Origin: Thermococcus sp.
Lineage (GTDB): Archaea > Methanobacteriota_B > Thermococci > Thermococcales > Thermococcaceae
Length of the DNA: 64,000 bases
Assembly (NCBI GenBank): GCA_027075325.1
Contig: JALTBN010000051.1
Coordinates: 154,745-218,744, forward strand
Direction of reading: 5' to 3'
Made by a program: the position numbers and the translations under genes. Below, piece after piece: positions 7,270 through 16,970 of this stretch. The notes under the pieces were generated by a model, which was not told the DNA's origin, made no database searches, and saw only the letters and a list, made by a program, of their open reading frames with translations. How positions within the stretch are numbered: position 1 is the stretch's first letter; every line of letters starts with the position of its first letter.

Positions 7270-9936
7270 TCAGAAGAAGAGAACCACGGCGTCCCCAACG
7301 ACCGCGGTCTCGACTTCCTCGCCCTCGCTGAACACCGCCTTCCTGAGCACGATGTCGTCCTTAGTCAGCTCAACTTTCTGGCCGTCAACCTCGAATTCAA
7401 CTTTTCCGTTCTCCTTGAGGGCCTTCGCCACTTCTTCAGCGTTCTCCTTGAGGTAAGCGGTTATCTTTGGCACAAGCTTGCCGTAGCGCGGCCCAACGGT
7501 TCTGAAATTCGGCTTGATTTCGATGATTCTTTCCTCGAGTTCGGGCTCCCCTTTGATAATCTCAAGTCTCTCGATGTTCATGGTTCCGGCGATGTCCTTC
7601 TCTATGGCCTTGAGCATATCGTAGGAATCTGTGGCGTATATTGCCACGTGCTTGAGCTTCGCATTTAGAGCGAGGCCGTGGCCGTTCTTGTAGCGCCTCA
7701 TGACGCCGACTATTTCTCGGGCCAGCTCGCCGAGCTTCTCAGCCTCCTCGTCTATCTTCGCTTCATCGTACTTTGGCCACTCAAGGAGGTGCACGCTCTT
7801 CGCCCCGACGTGCTCCTTGAACATCCCCTGGTAGAGTTCTTCCGTGATGTGCGGCGTGAGAGGCGCGAGCAGGAGCATCACGTTGTAGAGCAGCTCGTAG
7901 AGTGCCGCTTTAGCTTTGAGCTTGCTCTCCTCGTCGTCGCCGTAGAGGCGGTACTTGATCATCTCGATGTAGTCATCGGCAACCTCGTGCCAGACGAAGT
8001 TTATCAGCTCGCGCGTGAGGAGGTTGAAGCGGTACTTCTCCATCTCTTCAGTGGCGAACTTTATCAGCCCGTGGAGCCTGCTGAGAATCCAGCGGTCGAG
8101 CGGCTCAAGCTCTGACGGCGCTTTAGTCGGGTCGAAGTTCTCCAAATGACGCTCGGCGAAGCGGTAGATGTTCCAGACCTTCTGGAGGAAGCGGTAGTTG
8201 TAGTCAACCGTCTCCCACTTGAACGGGTGGTCCTCCCCGGGCGGGGCTAAGGCAGTCCAGAGCCTAAGAGCGTCGGCGCCGTACTTCGGAATGACCTCGT
8301 CCGGCGCGACCACGTTGCCGTAGCTCTTGCTCATCTTCCTTCCGTCCGGTCCGGCGACCATACCGTTGATGAGGATGTCGTCCCAGGGCCTCTCGCCGGT
8401 GAGAACCCAGGTCCTGAATATCGTGTAGAACGCCCACGTCCTGATGATGTCGGTTCCCTGCGGCCTCAGAGCGGTCGGGAAGTTGTGCTCGAACCAGCGC
8501 TTTCCTTCCTCGTCGCCCCTTACAGCGTCGTACCAGCGGCTTATCATCAGCGCGCTCATGCTCGAGTCGACCCAGCAGTCGAGGACATCGGTTACAGGCT
8601 CCGGATCGCTTCCGTCGGAGCACTTCCTCGGCGGCTCGTCGAAGCGCGGGTCAACCGGTAAATCATCCTCGTTGGGCAGGATTATCTCACCGTTCTTGCA
8701 GACCCAGAAGGGGATGGGCGTTCCAAAGACGCGCTGCCTGCTTATGACCCAGTCCCAGTCCATCGACTCGGCCCAGTCCTTCAGGCGGAGGAACATATCT
8801 TCGGGATACCAGTTGATCTGCTCCGCCACCTTAACGATTTCATCGGTGAAGTCCCTCACCTTGATGAACCACTGCTTCTTTGGAAGGAGTTCGATCGGGG
8901 CCATACATGAGCTTCTCTCGGTGTGCCTCAGAACGCGGTGCTTTATCTTCTCCCTCTTGTAGAGCAGTCCCTGCTTCTCAAGGTCTTCGGCTATCTTCTT
9001 CCTCGCCTCCTCGGTCTTGAGGCCCTCGTATGGCCCGGCGTTCTCGTTCATGGTGCCGTCCTCGTTGATCGCTATGATTACCGGCAGGCTGTAGCGCTTC
9101 TGCCAGACGACGTCCTGCTCGTCACCGTAGGTACAGTTGTAGACCGCTCCAGTTCCGAAGGTCGGATCAACGTCGGCATCGGCTATAACGGGCACTTCCC
9201 TCTCGAATATCGGGAGCTTCACCTTCTTGCCGACGACGTCTTTATAGCGCTCGTCATCCGGGTGGACGAAGACGGCAACACAGGCGGGCATTAGCTCTGG
9301 CCTCGTCGTCGCTATGGGCACGTGGCCGGAGCCGTCGGCGAGCGGGAGCTTGATGTAGTAGAGGAAGCCGTCCTCCTCGACGTAGCCGACTTCAGCCTTT
9401 GCCAAACTCGTCCTGCAGCGCGGGCACCAGTAGACCGGGTGCTCGTCGCGGTAGAGCATCCCCTTCTTGTAGAACTCGAGGAGGGACTTCTGGACTGCAG
9501 CCTTGTACCAGTCGTCCATGGTGTGGTACTCAAGGTCCCAGTCGGCTGAATAACCTATGCGGATGAACTGGTTGCGCATTGCCTCAATGGCCTGCCAGGT
9601 CCACTCGATGCACTTCTGCAGGAACTTCTCTGGCTGGTCCTTGCTTATTCCGAACTCCTTCTCGACCTTCAGCTCGGTCGGAAGGCCGTGGTTGTCGAAG
9701 CCCTGTGGGAAGAGCACGTTGTAGCCGGTCATCCTCTTGTAGCGCGCCACGATGTCGATCCAGGTGTGGCTGAGCACGTGGCCGAGGTGGAGCGTTCCGC
9801 TTGTGAACGGGGGAGGGGTGTCTATAGCGTAAGCGGGCCTCTTCTCGTCCAGCTCGTATTTGTAGATCTTCTCATCCAGCCAGAACTTCTGCCATTTCGG
9901 CTCAATCTCGTTGGGGTCGTAGGTCTTGGGAAGCAT
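7270..9936 (-). CDS. valS: Valyl-tRNA synthetase
   Basis: 888 residues from the ATG at 9936. The upstream GTG and ATG in the track fall in or next to the SD AAAAGGTGAT, leaving MLPKTYDPNE as the likely N-terminus. This class Ia synthetase charges tRNA-Val in the cytoplasm. Visible features are the HIGH-type motif 'TLHLGHVLSH', the KMSKS loop 'DGRKMSKSYGN', a large editing (CP1) insertion containing 'TTRPELMPACVAVFVHPDD', a Cys pair 'YWCPRCRTSLA', and an anticodon-binding/coiled C-terminal part. The length is normal for archaeal ValRS. The gene is monocistronic, with its own TATA box near 9990. Confidence 0.97.
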   Translation of the reverse strand: MLPKTYDPNEIEPKWQKFWLDEKIYKYELDEKRPAYAIDTPPPFTSGTLHLGHVLSHTWIDIVARYKRMTGYNVLFPQGFDNHGLPTELKVEKEFGISKDQPEKFLQKCIEWTWQAIEAMRNQFIRIGYSADWDLEYHTMDDWYKAAVQKSLLEFYKKGMLYRDEHPVYWCPRCRTSLAKAEVGYVEEDGFLYYIKLPLADGSGHVPIATTRPELMPACVAVFVHPDDERYKDVVGKKVKLPIFEREVPVIADADVDPTFGTGAVYNCTYGDEQDVVWQKRYSLPVIIAINEDGTMNENAGPYEGLKTEEARKKIAEDLEKQGLLYKREKIKHRVLRHTERSSCMAPIELLPKKQWFIKVRDFTDEIVKVAEQINWYPEDMFLRLKDWAESMDWDWVISRQRVFGTPIPFWVCKNGEIILPNEDDLPVDPRFDEPPRKCSDGSDPEPVTDVLDCWVDSSMSALMISRWYDAVRGDEEGKRWFEHNFPTALRPQGTDIIRTWAFYTIFRTWVLTGERPWDDILINGMVAGPDGRKMSKSYGNVVAPDEVIPKYGADALRLWTALAPPGEDHPFKWETVDYNYRFLQKVWNIYRFAERHLENFDPTKAPSELEPLDRWILSRLHGLIKFATEEMEKYRFNLLTRELINFVWHEVADDYIEMIKYRLYGDDEESKLKAKAALYELLYNVMLLLAPLTPHITEELYQGMFKEHVGAKSVHLLEWPKYDEAKIDEEAEKLGELAREIVGVMRRYKNGHGLALNAKLKHVAIYATDSYDMLKAIEKDIAGTMNIERLEIIKGEPELEERIIEIKPNFRTVGPRYGKLVPKITAYLKENAEEVAKALKENGKVEFEVDGQKVELTKDDIVLRKAVFSEGEEVETAVVGDAVVLFF

Positions 9937-9985
9937 AGCCATCACCTTTTCGGTTTTTTGAAGATGGAATACCCTCAGAAGGGTG

Positions 9986-9997
9986 GCTTAAAAACTT
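9986..9997 (-). promoter_or_regulatory. TATA promoter of valS
   Basis: Minus-strand AGTTTTTAAGCC lies about 55 bases upstream of the valS ATG. Start of transcription would be near 9967. A short inverted repeat ACCCT-CAGA-AGGGT (9971-9984) sits between the TATA and the predicted transcript start. Confidence 0.5.
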
Positions 9998-10041
9998 TGA
10001 CGGTGGCGCCAGAATCAAGGCTACCCTAAAAGGGCGGAACA

Positions 10042-10096
10042 CCTGGGGTTCAGGGTTCGAAACCAGTGCTACGGTGGACGATAGGCATCACCAGGG
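10042..10096 (-). ncRNA. Candidate small RNA, possibly C/D box-like
   Basis: The gap between valS and the radical SAM gene holds a GC-rich stretch with its own minus-strand TATA-like box (AAATTTTTAAACC, 10113-10125) about 25 bases upstream. The predicted RNA begins CCCTGG, has a box C-like GTGATGC, a central GGTT-TCG-AACC hairpin, a box D-like CTGA and a closing CCAGG that can pair with the 5' CCTGG. Box C differs from the consensus in its last base, three extra bases follow the D box, and no good internal C'/D' pair is seen, so the class is uncertain. The rest of the gap (10130-10280) is AT-rich with no gene. Confidence 0.3.
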
Positions 10097-10279
10097 TATA
10101 GAAATGGGCAGGGGTTTAAAAATTTTGGGGTACCACGAACTCCGCGGCGGGAGCTTCACGGGCAATTAAACATTAAAAAATTAAAAACATGATTAAATAA
10201 TTAAATTGAGCATTTAATGATGCCTGTCTCATGAAGTTCCCCGAAGAAGACGGAATAACAGGATAATTTATCCATCGGC

Positions 10280-10290
10280 GGGTTTTTAAA
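10280..10290 (+). promoter_or_regulatory. TATA box implying a leaderless radical SAM mRNA
   Basis: GGGTTTTTAAA ends directly before the first ATG (10291) of the track ORF. With a TATA-to-start spacing near 25 bases, transcription would begin around 10312, exactly at the second in-frame ATG. This favours a leaderless transcript starting at 10312. A weaker AT-rich element (ATAATTTATC) lies further upstream, so 10291 cannot be excluded. Confidence 0.5.
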
Positions 10291-10311
10291 ATGCCTTCAA
10301 AACCCGTTGAT

Positions 10312-11571
10312 ATGATAGAAGTTTCCCTCCCCCATGTGAGCTTTGAGGACACCGGTGAGAGCATAAGGCTGGTGTGGCGGGAAACCCTCTACGCCGACTT
10401 CGACAGGAGGGAGCTCGCGAGGGCCATCAGAAAGAAATACCAGGTAAAACCTGAGCTCATCGTGAAGGATGGGAAGCTCTTCATCAACACCGATTATCCC
10501 GGGATCGAGAAGTACCTGGCCATTTACATCCAGAACAACCTTGGGGCGCTTCTCAGGAACAGGTACACGGGCAGAAAAGTGTTGTACATCCATGAGGGAT
10601 TTGACGTCCCGCTCTTAGGCTACAACGCCTTTGGTCTCATCGATAGGGGAACAAACCTGATTCAAATCAGAGGAGCGAGCGGCTGCAACCTCAGCTGCAT
10701 CTTCTGCTCCGTTGATGAGGGGCCGTATTCGCGAACGAGAAAGCTGGACTACGTGGTGGACATCGATTACCTGATGAAGTGGTTCGACGAGGTCGCGAGG
10801 ATAAAGGGCAAGGGTCTGGAAGCCCACCTCGACGGCCAGGGAGAGCCGCTCATCTACCCCTTCCGCGTTGAGCTCGTGCAGGCGCTCAGAGAGCATCCAA
10901 ACGTTTCGGTAATCTCAATGCAGAGCAACGGAACGCTCCTGAACGATAGGCTGGTCGAGGAGCTGGCGGAGGCGGGCCTCGACAGGGTAAACCTCTCGAT
11001 ACATTCCCTTGATCCTGGCAAGGCAAGGATGCTCATGGGGATGAAGAGCTACGATCTGGAGCACGTCCTGGAAATGGCCGAAGCACTGGTAAACGCTGGA
11101 ATTGACGTCCTCATAGCCCCAGTGATAATATTCGGGATAAACGACGACGAGGCCGAGTCCTTCATAGAGTTCGCGAGGAAAATAGGTGCTGGAAAGCGTT
11201 GGCCGGCCCTCGGCTTCCAGAACTACGTCCCCTACAAGTTTGGGAGAAACCCGGTTATAGCGAAGGTTAAGCCTTTCAAGGAGTTCTACGGGTGGCTCCG
11301 TTCACTGGAGGAAAAGACCGGGATGAGGCCGCTTGTCCTGAAGCCGAAGCACTTTGGTATGGAAAGGCGGGAGTTCATCCCCCTGGCTTTCAGACCGGGA
11401 GAAATCGTTAAGGCCGAAGTGGTTCTTCCGGGCAGAATAAAGGGTGAAATGATAGCAAAGGCAAGGAACAGGCTGATAGAGGTTATAAATACGAAGGCCC
11501 AAGTAGGGGACATGATAAAGGTCAGGATAGTGAGGACGAGGCACGGGATATACATAGGAACCGAGGTTTAG
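10312..11571 (+). CDS. Radical SAM protein with C-terminal TRAM domain
   Basis: About 419 residues. A central radical SAM core carries the cluster motif 'CNLSCIFC', preceded by 'QIRGASG' and followed by 'DGQGEPLIYP' and 'SMQSNGTLLNDRLVEELAEAG', typical barrel strands. The last 60 residues ('GEIVKAEVVLPGRIKGEMIAKARNRLIEVI...') look like a TRAM RNA-binding domain, as in methylthiotransferases and m5U methyltransferases. The N-terminal 130 residues are a family-specific domain. It resembles the archaeal group COG2100. TRAM plus radical SAM suggests an RNA-modifying enzyme; the substrate and chemistry are not known to me. The start was chosen from promoter spacing. Confidence 0.85.
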   Translation: MIEVSLPHVSFEDTGESIRLVWRETLYADFDRRELARAIRKKYQVKPELIVKDGKLFINTDYPGIEKYLAIYIQNNLGALLRNRYTGRKVLYIHEGFDVPLLGYNAFGLIDRGTNLIQIRGASGCNLSCIFCSVDEGPYSRTRKLDYVVDIDYLMKWFDEVARIKGKGLEAHLDGQGEPLIYPFRVELVQALREHPNVSVISMQSNGTLLNDRLVEELAEAGLDRVNLSIHSLDPGKARMLMGMKSYDLEHVLEMAEALVNAGIDVLIAPVIIFGINDDEAESFIEFARKIGAGKRWPALGFQNYVPYKFGRNPVIAKVKPFKEFYGWLRSLEEKTGMRPLVLKPKHFGMERREFIPLAFRPGEIVKAEVVLPGRIKGEMIAKARNRLIEVINTKAQVGDMIKVRIVRTRHGIYIGTEV

Positions 11572-11597
11572 GGCAAACTTTAATACCCCCACTCTGT

Positions 11598-11614
11598 ACT
11601 CACTGAAGGTGATA
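11598..11614 (+). promoter_or_regulatory. Weak TGM-like site over the GH13 transcript start
   Basis: ACTCAC-N5-GTGATA matches 10 of 12 positions of the Thermococcales glycolytic motif TATCAC-N5-GTGATA. It lies downstream of the TATA, where such sites repress sugar-uptake genes. The right half is also the ribosome binding site, so the match may be chance. Confidence 0.3.
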
Positions 11615-11617
11615 TAT

Positions 11618-13987
11618 GTGCGGAAAGCATTTCTACTTGCCGTAACGTTCTTTCTCATAGGGAGCGTTTTTGCTGCAGGCTGCCTGAGCGGCAGCGGAGG
11701 GCAGACTCAAAGCCCCTCCCAGAGTCGCAGTTCCGTGACGGCCCCCACTACAACCTCCGAACTCAGCGGAACAGGTACCTCAACCTCCACCACTTCTACT
11801 TCTATAAGAGAAACAACCACCACAACATCCAGAGCAGGGACCACTTCAGGCACTTCCACGACTTCCACAACGTCAACGGCCCCTGCTGATGGGACCGGGT
11901 TCGTTCTTCCTGAGGGGCACCCGCGGGTATACGTTGGCTCCTCCGGCTCTTCATGCCCAACGGGAAAGGTTCTTGTGGAGTTCGTATACACCCCAAAGAA
12001 CCTGACGCCCCGGATAGTCAGCGTTAGGGGCTCCTTCAACGACTGGGGCCAGTGGTATATGCGGAAGACGGCAAACGGCACTTGGATTCTCAGGACCTGC
12101 CTCAAACCCGGAAATTATCAGTACAAGTTCTTTATCGACGGAAAATGGGTCAAAGATATGTCCAAGGTCGATCCCACTGCCGATGGCTACGCGGACGATG
12201 GATATGGAGGCAAAAACGCAGTTAAGGTTGTTAGCGGCTTATCTACACTGGCCATAGACTTCAGGCCCGAAAGGCCTCCCTACCTTTCGATTGCTGACAA
12301 TAGGACAGTAGTGAGATTTCAGGTAGGGAGGGGACTTATCGAGAACGCCACCCTCGTTACGAGCATCGGGACATTCAAGATGGAGAGACAGGTTTGGTGG
12401 AGCTCGGGTGAGGTGTGGAGGGGGGAGGTTCCCGCGGTGGAACCCTTCGAGTACTACTTCACGATCCAGGCCAACGGCTCAAGCTACGAGGTTTTCAACA
12501 GTAGTAACGAGCCCTTCTTTAAGTTCGACGGGAAAGACCGGTTTCCACAGCTCCAGTGGGTGAGCACGGGCGTTGGATATCAGATATTTCCGGACAGGTT
12601 CTACAACGGCAACAGGAGCAACGATGCCCTTGCCCTCGACCACGATGAGCTCATCCTCAATCAGGTTAGTCCCGGAAAGCCGATACTCTCCAACTGGAGC
12701 GATCCCATAACGCCCCTTCACTGCTGCCACCAGTACTTCGGCGGCGACATAGCAGGAATCACTCAGAAGCTCGACTACCTGCAGTCCCTCGGCGTCACCC
12801 TCATCTACCTGAACCCCATCTTCCTCTCCGGGAGCGCCCACGGCTACGACACCTATGACTACTACAGGCTCGACCCGAAGTTCGGAACCGACGAGGAGCT
12901 GAGAACCTTCCTGAATGAGGCCCACAAAAGCGGAATAAGGGTTATCTTTGACTTCGTGCCCGACCACACGGGAATAGGCCACTGGGCGTTCATCGACGTC
13001 TGGAAGAGGGGTAATCAGAGCCCCTACTGGGACTGGTACTTCGTCAAGAAATGGCCCTTCAAACTTGGTGACGGGAGCGCCTACACGGGCTGGTGGGGGA
13101 TAGGGAGCCTCCCGAAGCTCAACACCGAAAACCCTAAGGTGAAGGAGTACCTCATGAACGCAGCTCTCAAGTGGCTTGACTTCGGCTTCGACGGCTTCAG
13201 AGTTGACGTTCCAAACGACCTCGTTAACGCGGACGAGTTCTTCCGCGAGCTCAGGGCGAAGGTGAAGGCGAAACACCCAGATGCATATATGGTCGGCGAA
13301 ATCTGGACTCTATCCCCTGACTGGGTGGACGGGAGTAAGTTTGACTCCCTGATGAACTACGCCTTGGGAAAGGACATCCTGCTGCCCTACGCGAGGGGTT
13401 CCCTGAGCGGAAAGGCCACCATGAACCTCCTCGGAAAATACTACGCAGCTTACGGTGAGAACGTCGCTGCCATGGGTTTCAATCTCGTGGATTCTCACGA
13501 CACCTCAAGGGTTCTCACGGACCTTGGGGGAGGAAAACTCGGCGACAAACCCGACCAGGAGGCCATCCAGCGGCAGAAGCTTCTCTCCGCCCTTCTTTAC
13601 ACCCTCCCAGGGATGCCAGTAACTTTCCAGGGTGACGAGTGCGCATTCCTCGGCGACAAGTCACACTACGACGAGCAGCGCTACCCCTTCCAGTGGGAGA
13701 AGTGCAACGGGGACATGCTTAGACACTACCGCTCACTGGCCGAGCTGCGGAAGAGCGTCCCGGCTCTAACGAGTAGCAAGATACTGTTTTACAGGACACA
13801 GGGAAGTGTACTGTCCTTCTTTAGGGGGCACAACAACGAGGTGCTCGTCATAGCCAACAACGGTGGGAGAAGCGAACTTGAGCTCCCAGAGGGAACGTGG
13901 AAGGAGATATGGCCCGAAAAGGGGAAGGAGTTTAAGGAGAGCGTTGAAATCCCGGCGGTTTCCTTGGTTGTTCTTGAGAGGGGATAA
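11618..13987 (+). CDS. GH13 alpha-amylase/pullulanase-type lipoprotein
   Basis: 789 residues from the GTG at 11618, placed after SD AAGGTGAT; the track GTG at 11609 lies inside that SD. A lipoprotein signal peptide ends in 'FAAGC', followed by a Ser/Thr-rich linker (to about residue 85) and a CBM48/AMPK-type glycogen-binding domain ('SVRGSFNDWGQW'). The GH13 (beta/alpha)8 barrel follows. Conserved regions are 'DFVPDH' (I), 'GFDGFRVDV' with the nucleophile Asp (II), 'MVGEIW' with the acid/base Glu (III) and 'LVDSHDTSR' (IV), then a C-terminal beta domain. It should hydrolyse starch, pullulan or maltodextrins outside the cell while anchored by lipid. The layout resembles the type III pullulan hydrolase of T. 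kodakarensis. It is monocistronic, with a TATA (CTTTAATA) about 35 bases upstream. Confidence 0.92.
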   Translation: MRKAFLLAVTFFLIGSVFAAGCLSGSGGQTQSPSQSRSSVTAPTTTSELSGTGTSTSTTSTSIRETTTTTSRAGTTSGTSTTSTTSTAPADGTGFVLPEGHPRVYVGSSGSSCPTGKVLVEFVYTPKNLTPRIVSVRGSFNDWGQWYMRKTANGTWILRTCLKPGNYQYKFFIDGKWVKDMSKVDPTADGYADDGYGGKNAVKVVSGLSTLAIDFRPERPPYLSIADNRTVVRFQVGRGLIENATLVTSIGTFKMERQVWWSSGEVWRGEVPAVEPFEYYFTIQANGSSYEVFNSSNEPFFKFDGKDRFPQLQWVSTGVGYQIFPDRFYNGNRSNDALALDHDELILNQVSPGKPILSNWSDPITPLHCCHQYFGGDIAGITQKLDYLQSLGVTLIYLNPIFLSGSAHGYDTYDYYRLDPKFGTDEELRTFLNEAHKSGIRVIFDFVPDHTGIGHWAFIDVWKRGNQSPYWDWYFVKKWPFKLGDGSAYTGWWGIGSLPKLNTENPKVKEYLMNAALKWLDFGFDGFRVDVPNDLVNADEFFRELRAKVKAKHPDAYMVGEIWTLSPDWVDGSKFDSLMNYALGKDILLPYARGSLSGKATMNLLGKYYAAYGENVAAMGFNLVDSHDTSRVLTDLGGGKLGDKPDQEAIQRQKLLSALLYTLPGMPVTFQGDECAFLGDKSHYDEQRYPFQWEKCNGDMLRHYRSLAELRKSVPALTSSKILFYRTQGSVLSFFRGHNNEVLVIANNGGRSELELPEGTWKEIWPEKGKEFKESVEIPAVSLVVLERG

Positions 13988-14000
13988 TCTCCCCTTCTTT

Positions 14001-14555
14001 TCAAAGACCCGCAAGCTGAGGGGTTACAAAGGCCTCAATGAACGCTGCCAGTAGAAGCATTCCTATGGCGATTGCGTAAAACCTGAGGGACTCCATCGCC
14101 AGCTCTCTGCCGCCACCGCGAAGCAGGGCTCTGTAGAGCAGAACACCTGAGGAAGCGGCAAGGAGTATCGCGGGAATCTCAACTATCCCGTGCGGCAGGA
14201 TGCCCATAATCATCCTCTGAAAGCTGAGGGCTCCAGAATGAACAAGATACGTGGCTACAACACCCAGTATCAACCCGTTAAAAGCGACGACGAGGACTGG
14301 AACAATCCCGAACAGAACCCCCAAAGCGTAGGCTGTGGTGGCCACTCCGGCATTGTTGAGAAAGATGCTCACAAAGAGGTGGAATCCCGATGAATTCCCT
14401 CCGACTTTTTTGAGGAGGGCCTTTGCGAGTTCCCCCGTGAACTTTCCCGCGAAGTCAGGGTTAAGGTAGACGATGAGAGCACCGACCAAGGTGAACCCAA
14501 GGAAGATCGCAGTCATTAAAAGGAATATTCTCCAGATCTGGCTTCCCCTTTCCAT
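14001..14555 (-). CDS. SpoIIM/DUF95 family membrane protein
   Basis: 184 residues with about five membrane helices and the family pattern of a short cytoplasmic N-terminus, 'IFLNNAGVATTAYALGVLFGIVPVLVVAFNGLILG' and 'MGILPHGIVEIPAILLA'. SpoIIM-like proteins are widespread in archaea and have no firmly known role outside sporulation; many are predicted to act in membrane organisation or export. The gene starts 4 bases after the lplB-like stop, so the two are probably co-transcribed, although no functional link is evident. Confidence 0.85.
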   Translation of the reverse strand: MERGSQIWRIFLLMTAIFLGFTLVGALIVYLNPDFAGKFTGELAKALLKKVGGNSSGFHLFVSIFLNNAGVATTAYALGVLFGIVPVLVVAFNGLILGVVATYLVHSGALSFQRMIMGILPHGIVEIPAILLAASSGVLLYRALLRGGGRELAMESLRFYAIAIGMLLLAAFIEAFVTPQLAGL

Positions 14556-14559
14556 TCAA

Positions 14560-14838
14560 TCACTTCCTGAGTGCGTTCTTCAAAGCTATCTTAAAGTCCT
14601 CAACGTTAACGTAGGGCATCTCAACATCAAGCCTCATTGCAAAGAACTCGTCCATAAGAGCTTCTATCTCATCAATCCGGTGCCCCTCCAGCTTCTGCTC
14701 AAGCTCGTGGACGGCCTCCTCTGGGTGCATGAAGAAGTCGCCGGTGATTTTGACGTGCTCCGCTATTCCGTTCTCCTCGTCGAACTCTATCCTTATGAGT
14801 CCTTTCTTCGCCTTGTGCTCGCCTATGTGGTGCTTCAT
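14560..14838 (-). CDS. Lipoate-protein ligase C-terminal subunit (LplB-like)
   Basis: 92 residues from the ATG at 14838, preceded by GGAGGTGGG; the track start at 14853 lies in the SD. The sequence 'KHHIGEHKAKKGLIRIEFDEENG' and 'VKITGDFFMHPEEAVHELE' matches the separate C-terminal (accessory) domain of archaeal lipoate-protein ligase. It is needed together with the catalytic LplA-N subunit for lipoyl adenylate formation. The catalytic subunit is not in this window, as in other Thermococcales where the two genes are unlinked. The alternative, a stand-alone lipoyl/biotin-ligase-related domain, would be the same fold. Confidence 0.8.
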   Translation of the reverse strand: MKHHIGEHKAKKGLIRIEFDEENGIAEHVKITGDFFMHPEEAVHELEQKLEGHRIDEIEALMDEFFAMRLDVEMPYVNVEDFKIALKNALRK

Positions 14839-14871
14839 ACTACCCACCTCCAAAGTAAATTAGCGGGAGAA

Positions 14872-14882
14872 GTTTTTAAAGG
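14872..14882. promoter_or_regulatory. Shared, symmetric TATA region between lplB and argS
   Basis: AGTTTTTAAAGG read forward and CCTTTAAAAACT read in reverse both fit archaeal TATA boxes. The forward reading places transcription near 14904, just before argS; the reverse reading places it near 14850, before lplB. One element may therefore serve both divergent genes. Confidence 0.45.
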
Positions 14883-14910
14883 TTGGGCCTAACTGGGGGC
14901 GGTGATGTGA

Positions 14911-16839
<1,929 letters not shown>

Positions 16840-16862
16840 TCCCTTTTCCATTTCTTCCTTCA

Positions 16863-16899
16863 GGTATCAGTACCGATACCTAGTATCGGGGGCGATACT
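16863..16899 (+). promoter_or_regulatory. Double palindrome, probable operator of the DapA-like gene
   Basis: Two adjacent inverted repeats share the GTATC/GATAC core: GGTATC-N6-GATACC (16863-16880) and AGTATCG-GGGG-CGATACT (16882-16899). The second runs into the TATA-like ATACTTAAAT. Tandem dyads touching the core promoter are typical of a dimeric regulator binding twice, probably as a repressor, or as an activator if the BRE stays free. No regulator gene is adjacent. Confidence 0.65.
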
Positions 16900-16970
16900 T
16901 AAATCTGAATCTGCATCTTTTACACCCCAACCCTAAAATACCTCTTCCCCTAAAACTCTCCGGTGATTCC

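Noticed and set aside
7174-7668. 164-codon plus-strand ORF at the end of valS
   Set aside because: Most of it is antisense to valS, and the part outside has no SD or recognisable protein features.
10042-10075. tRNA-like T-loop GGGTTCGAAACC
   Set aside because: The flanking bases do not form a 5-bp T stem, and no acceptor, D or anticodon arm can be found on either strand.
11598-11614. Thermococcales glycolytic motif (TrmBL1 site) before the GH13 gene as a firm call
   Set aside because: Only 10 of 12 bases match and the better half is also the ribosome binding site, so it is kept only as a low-confidence feature.
12479-13276. 265-codon minus-strand ORF opposite the GH13 gene
   Set aside because: Shadow of a gene with all GH13 motifs; Val/Glu-rich antisense composition and no promoter.
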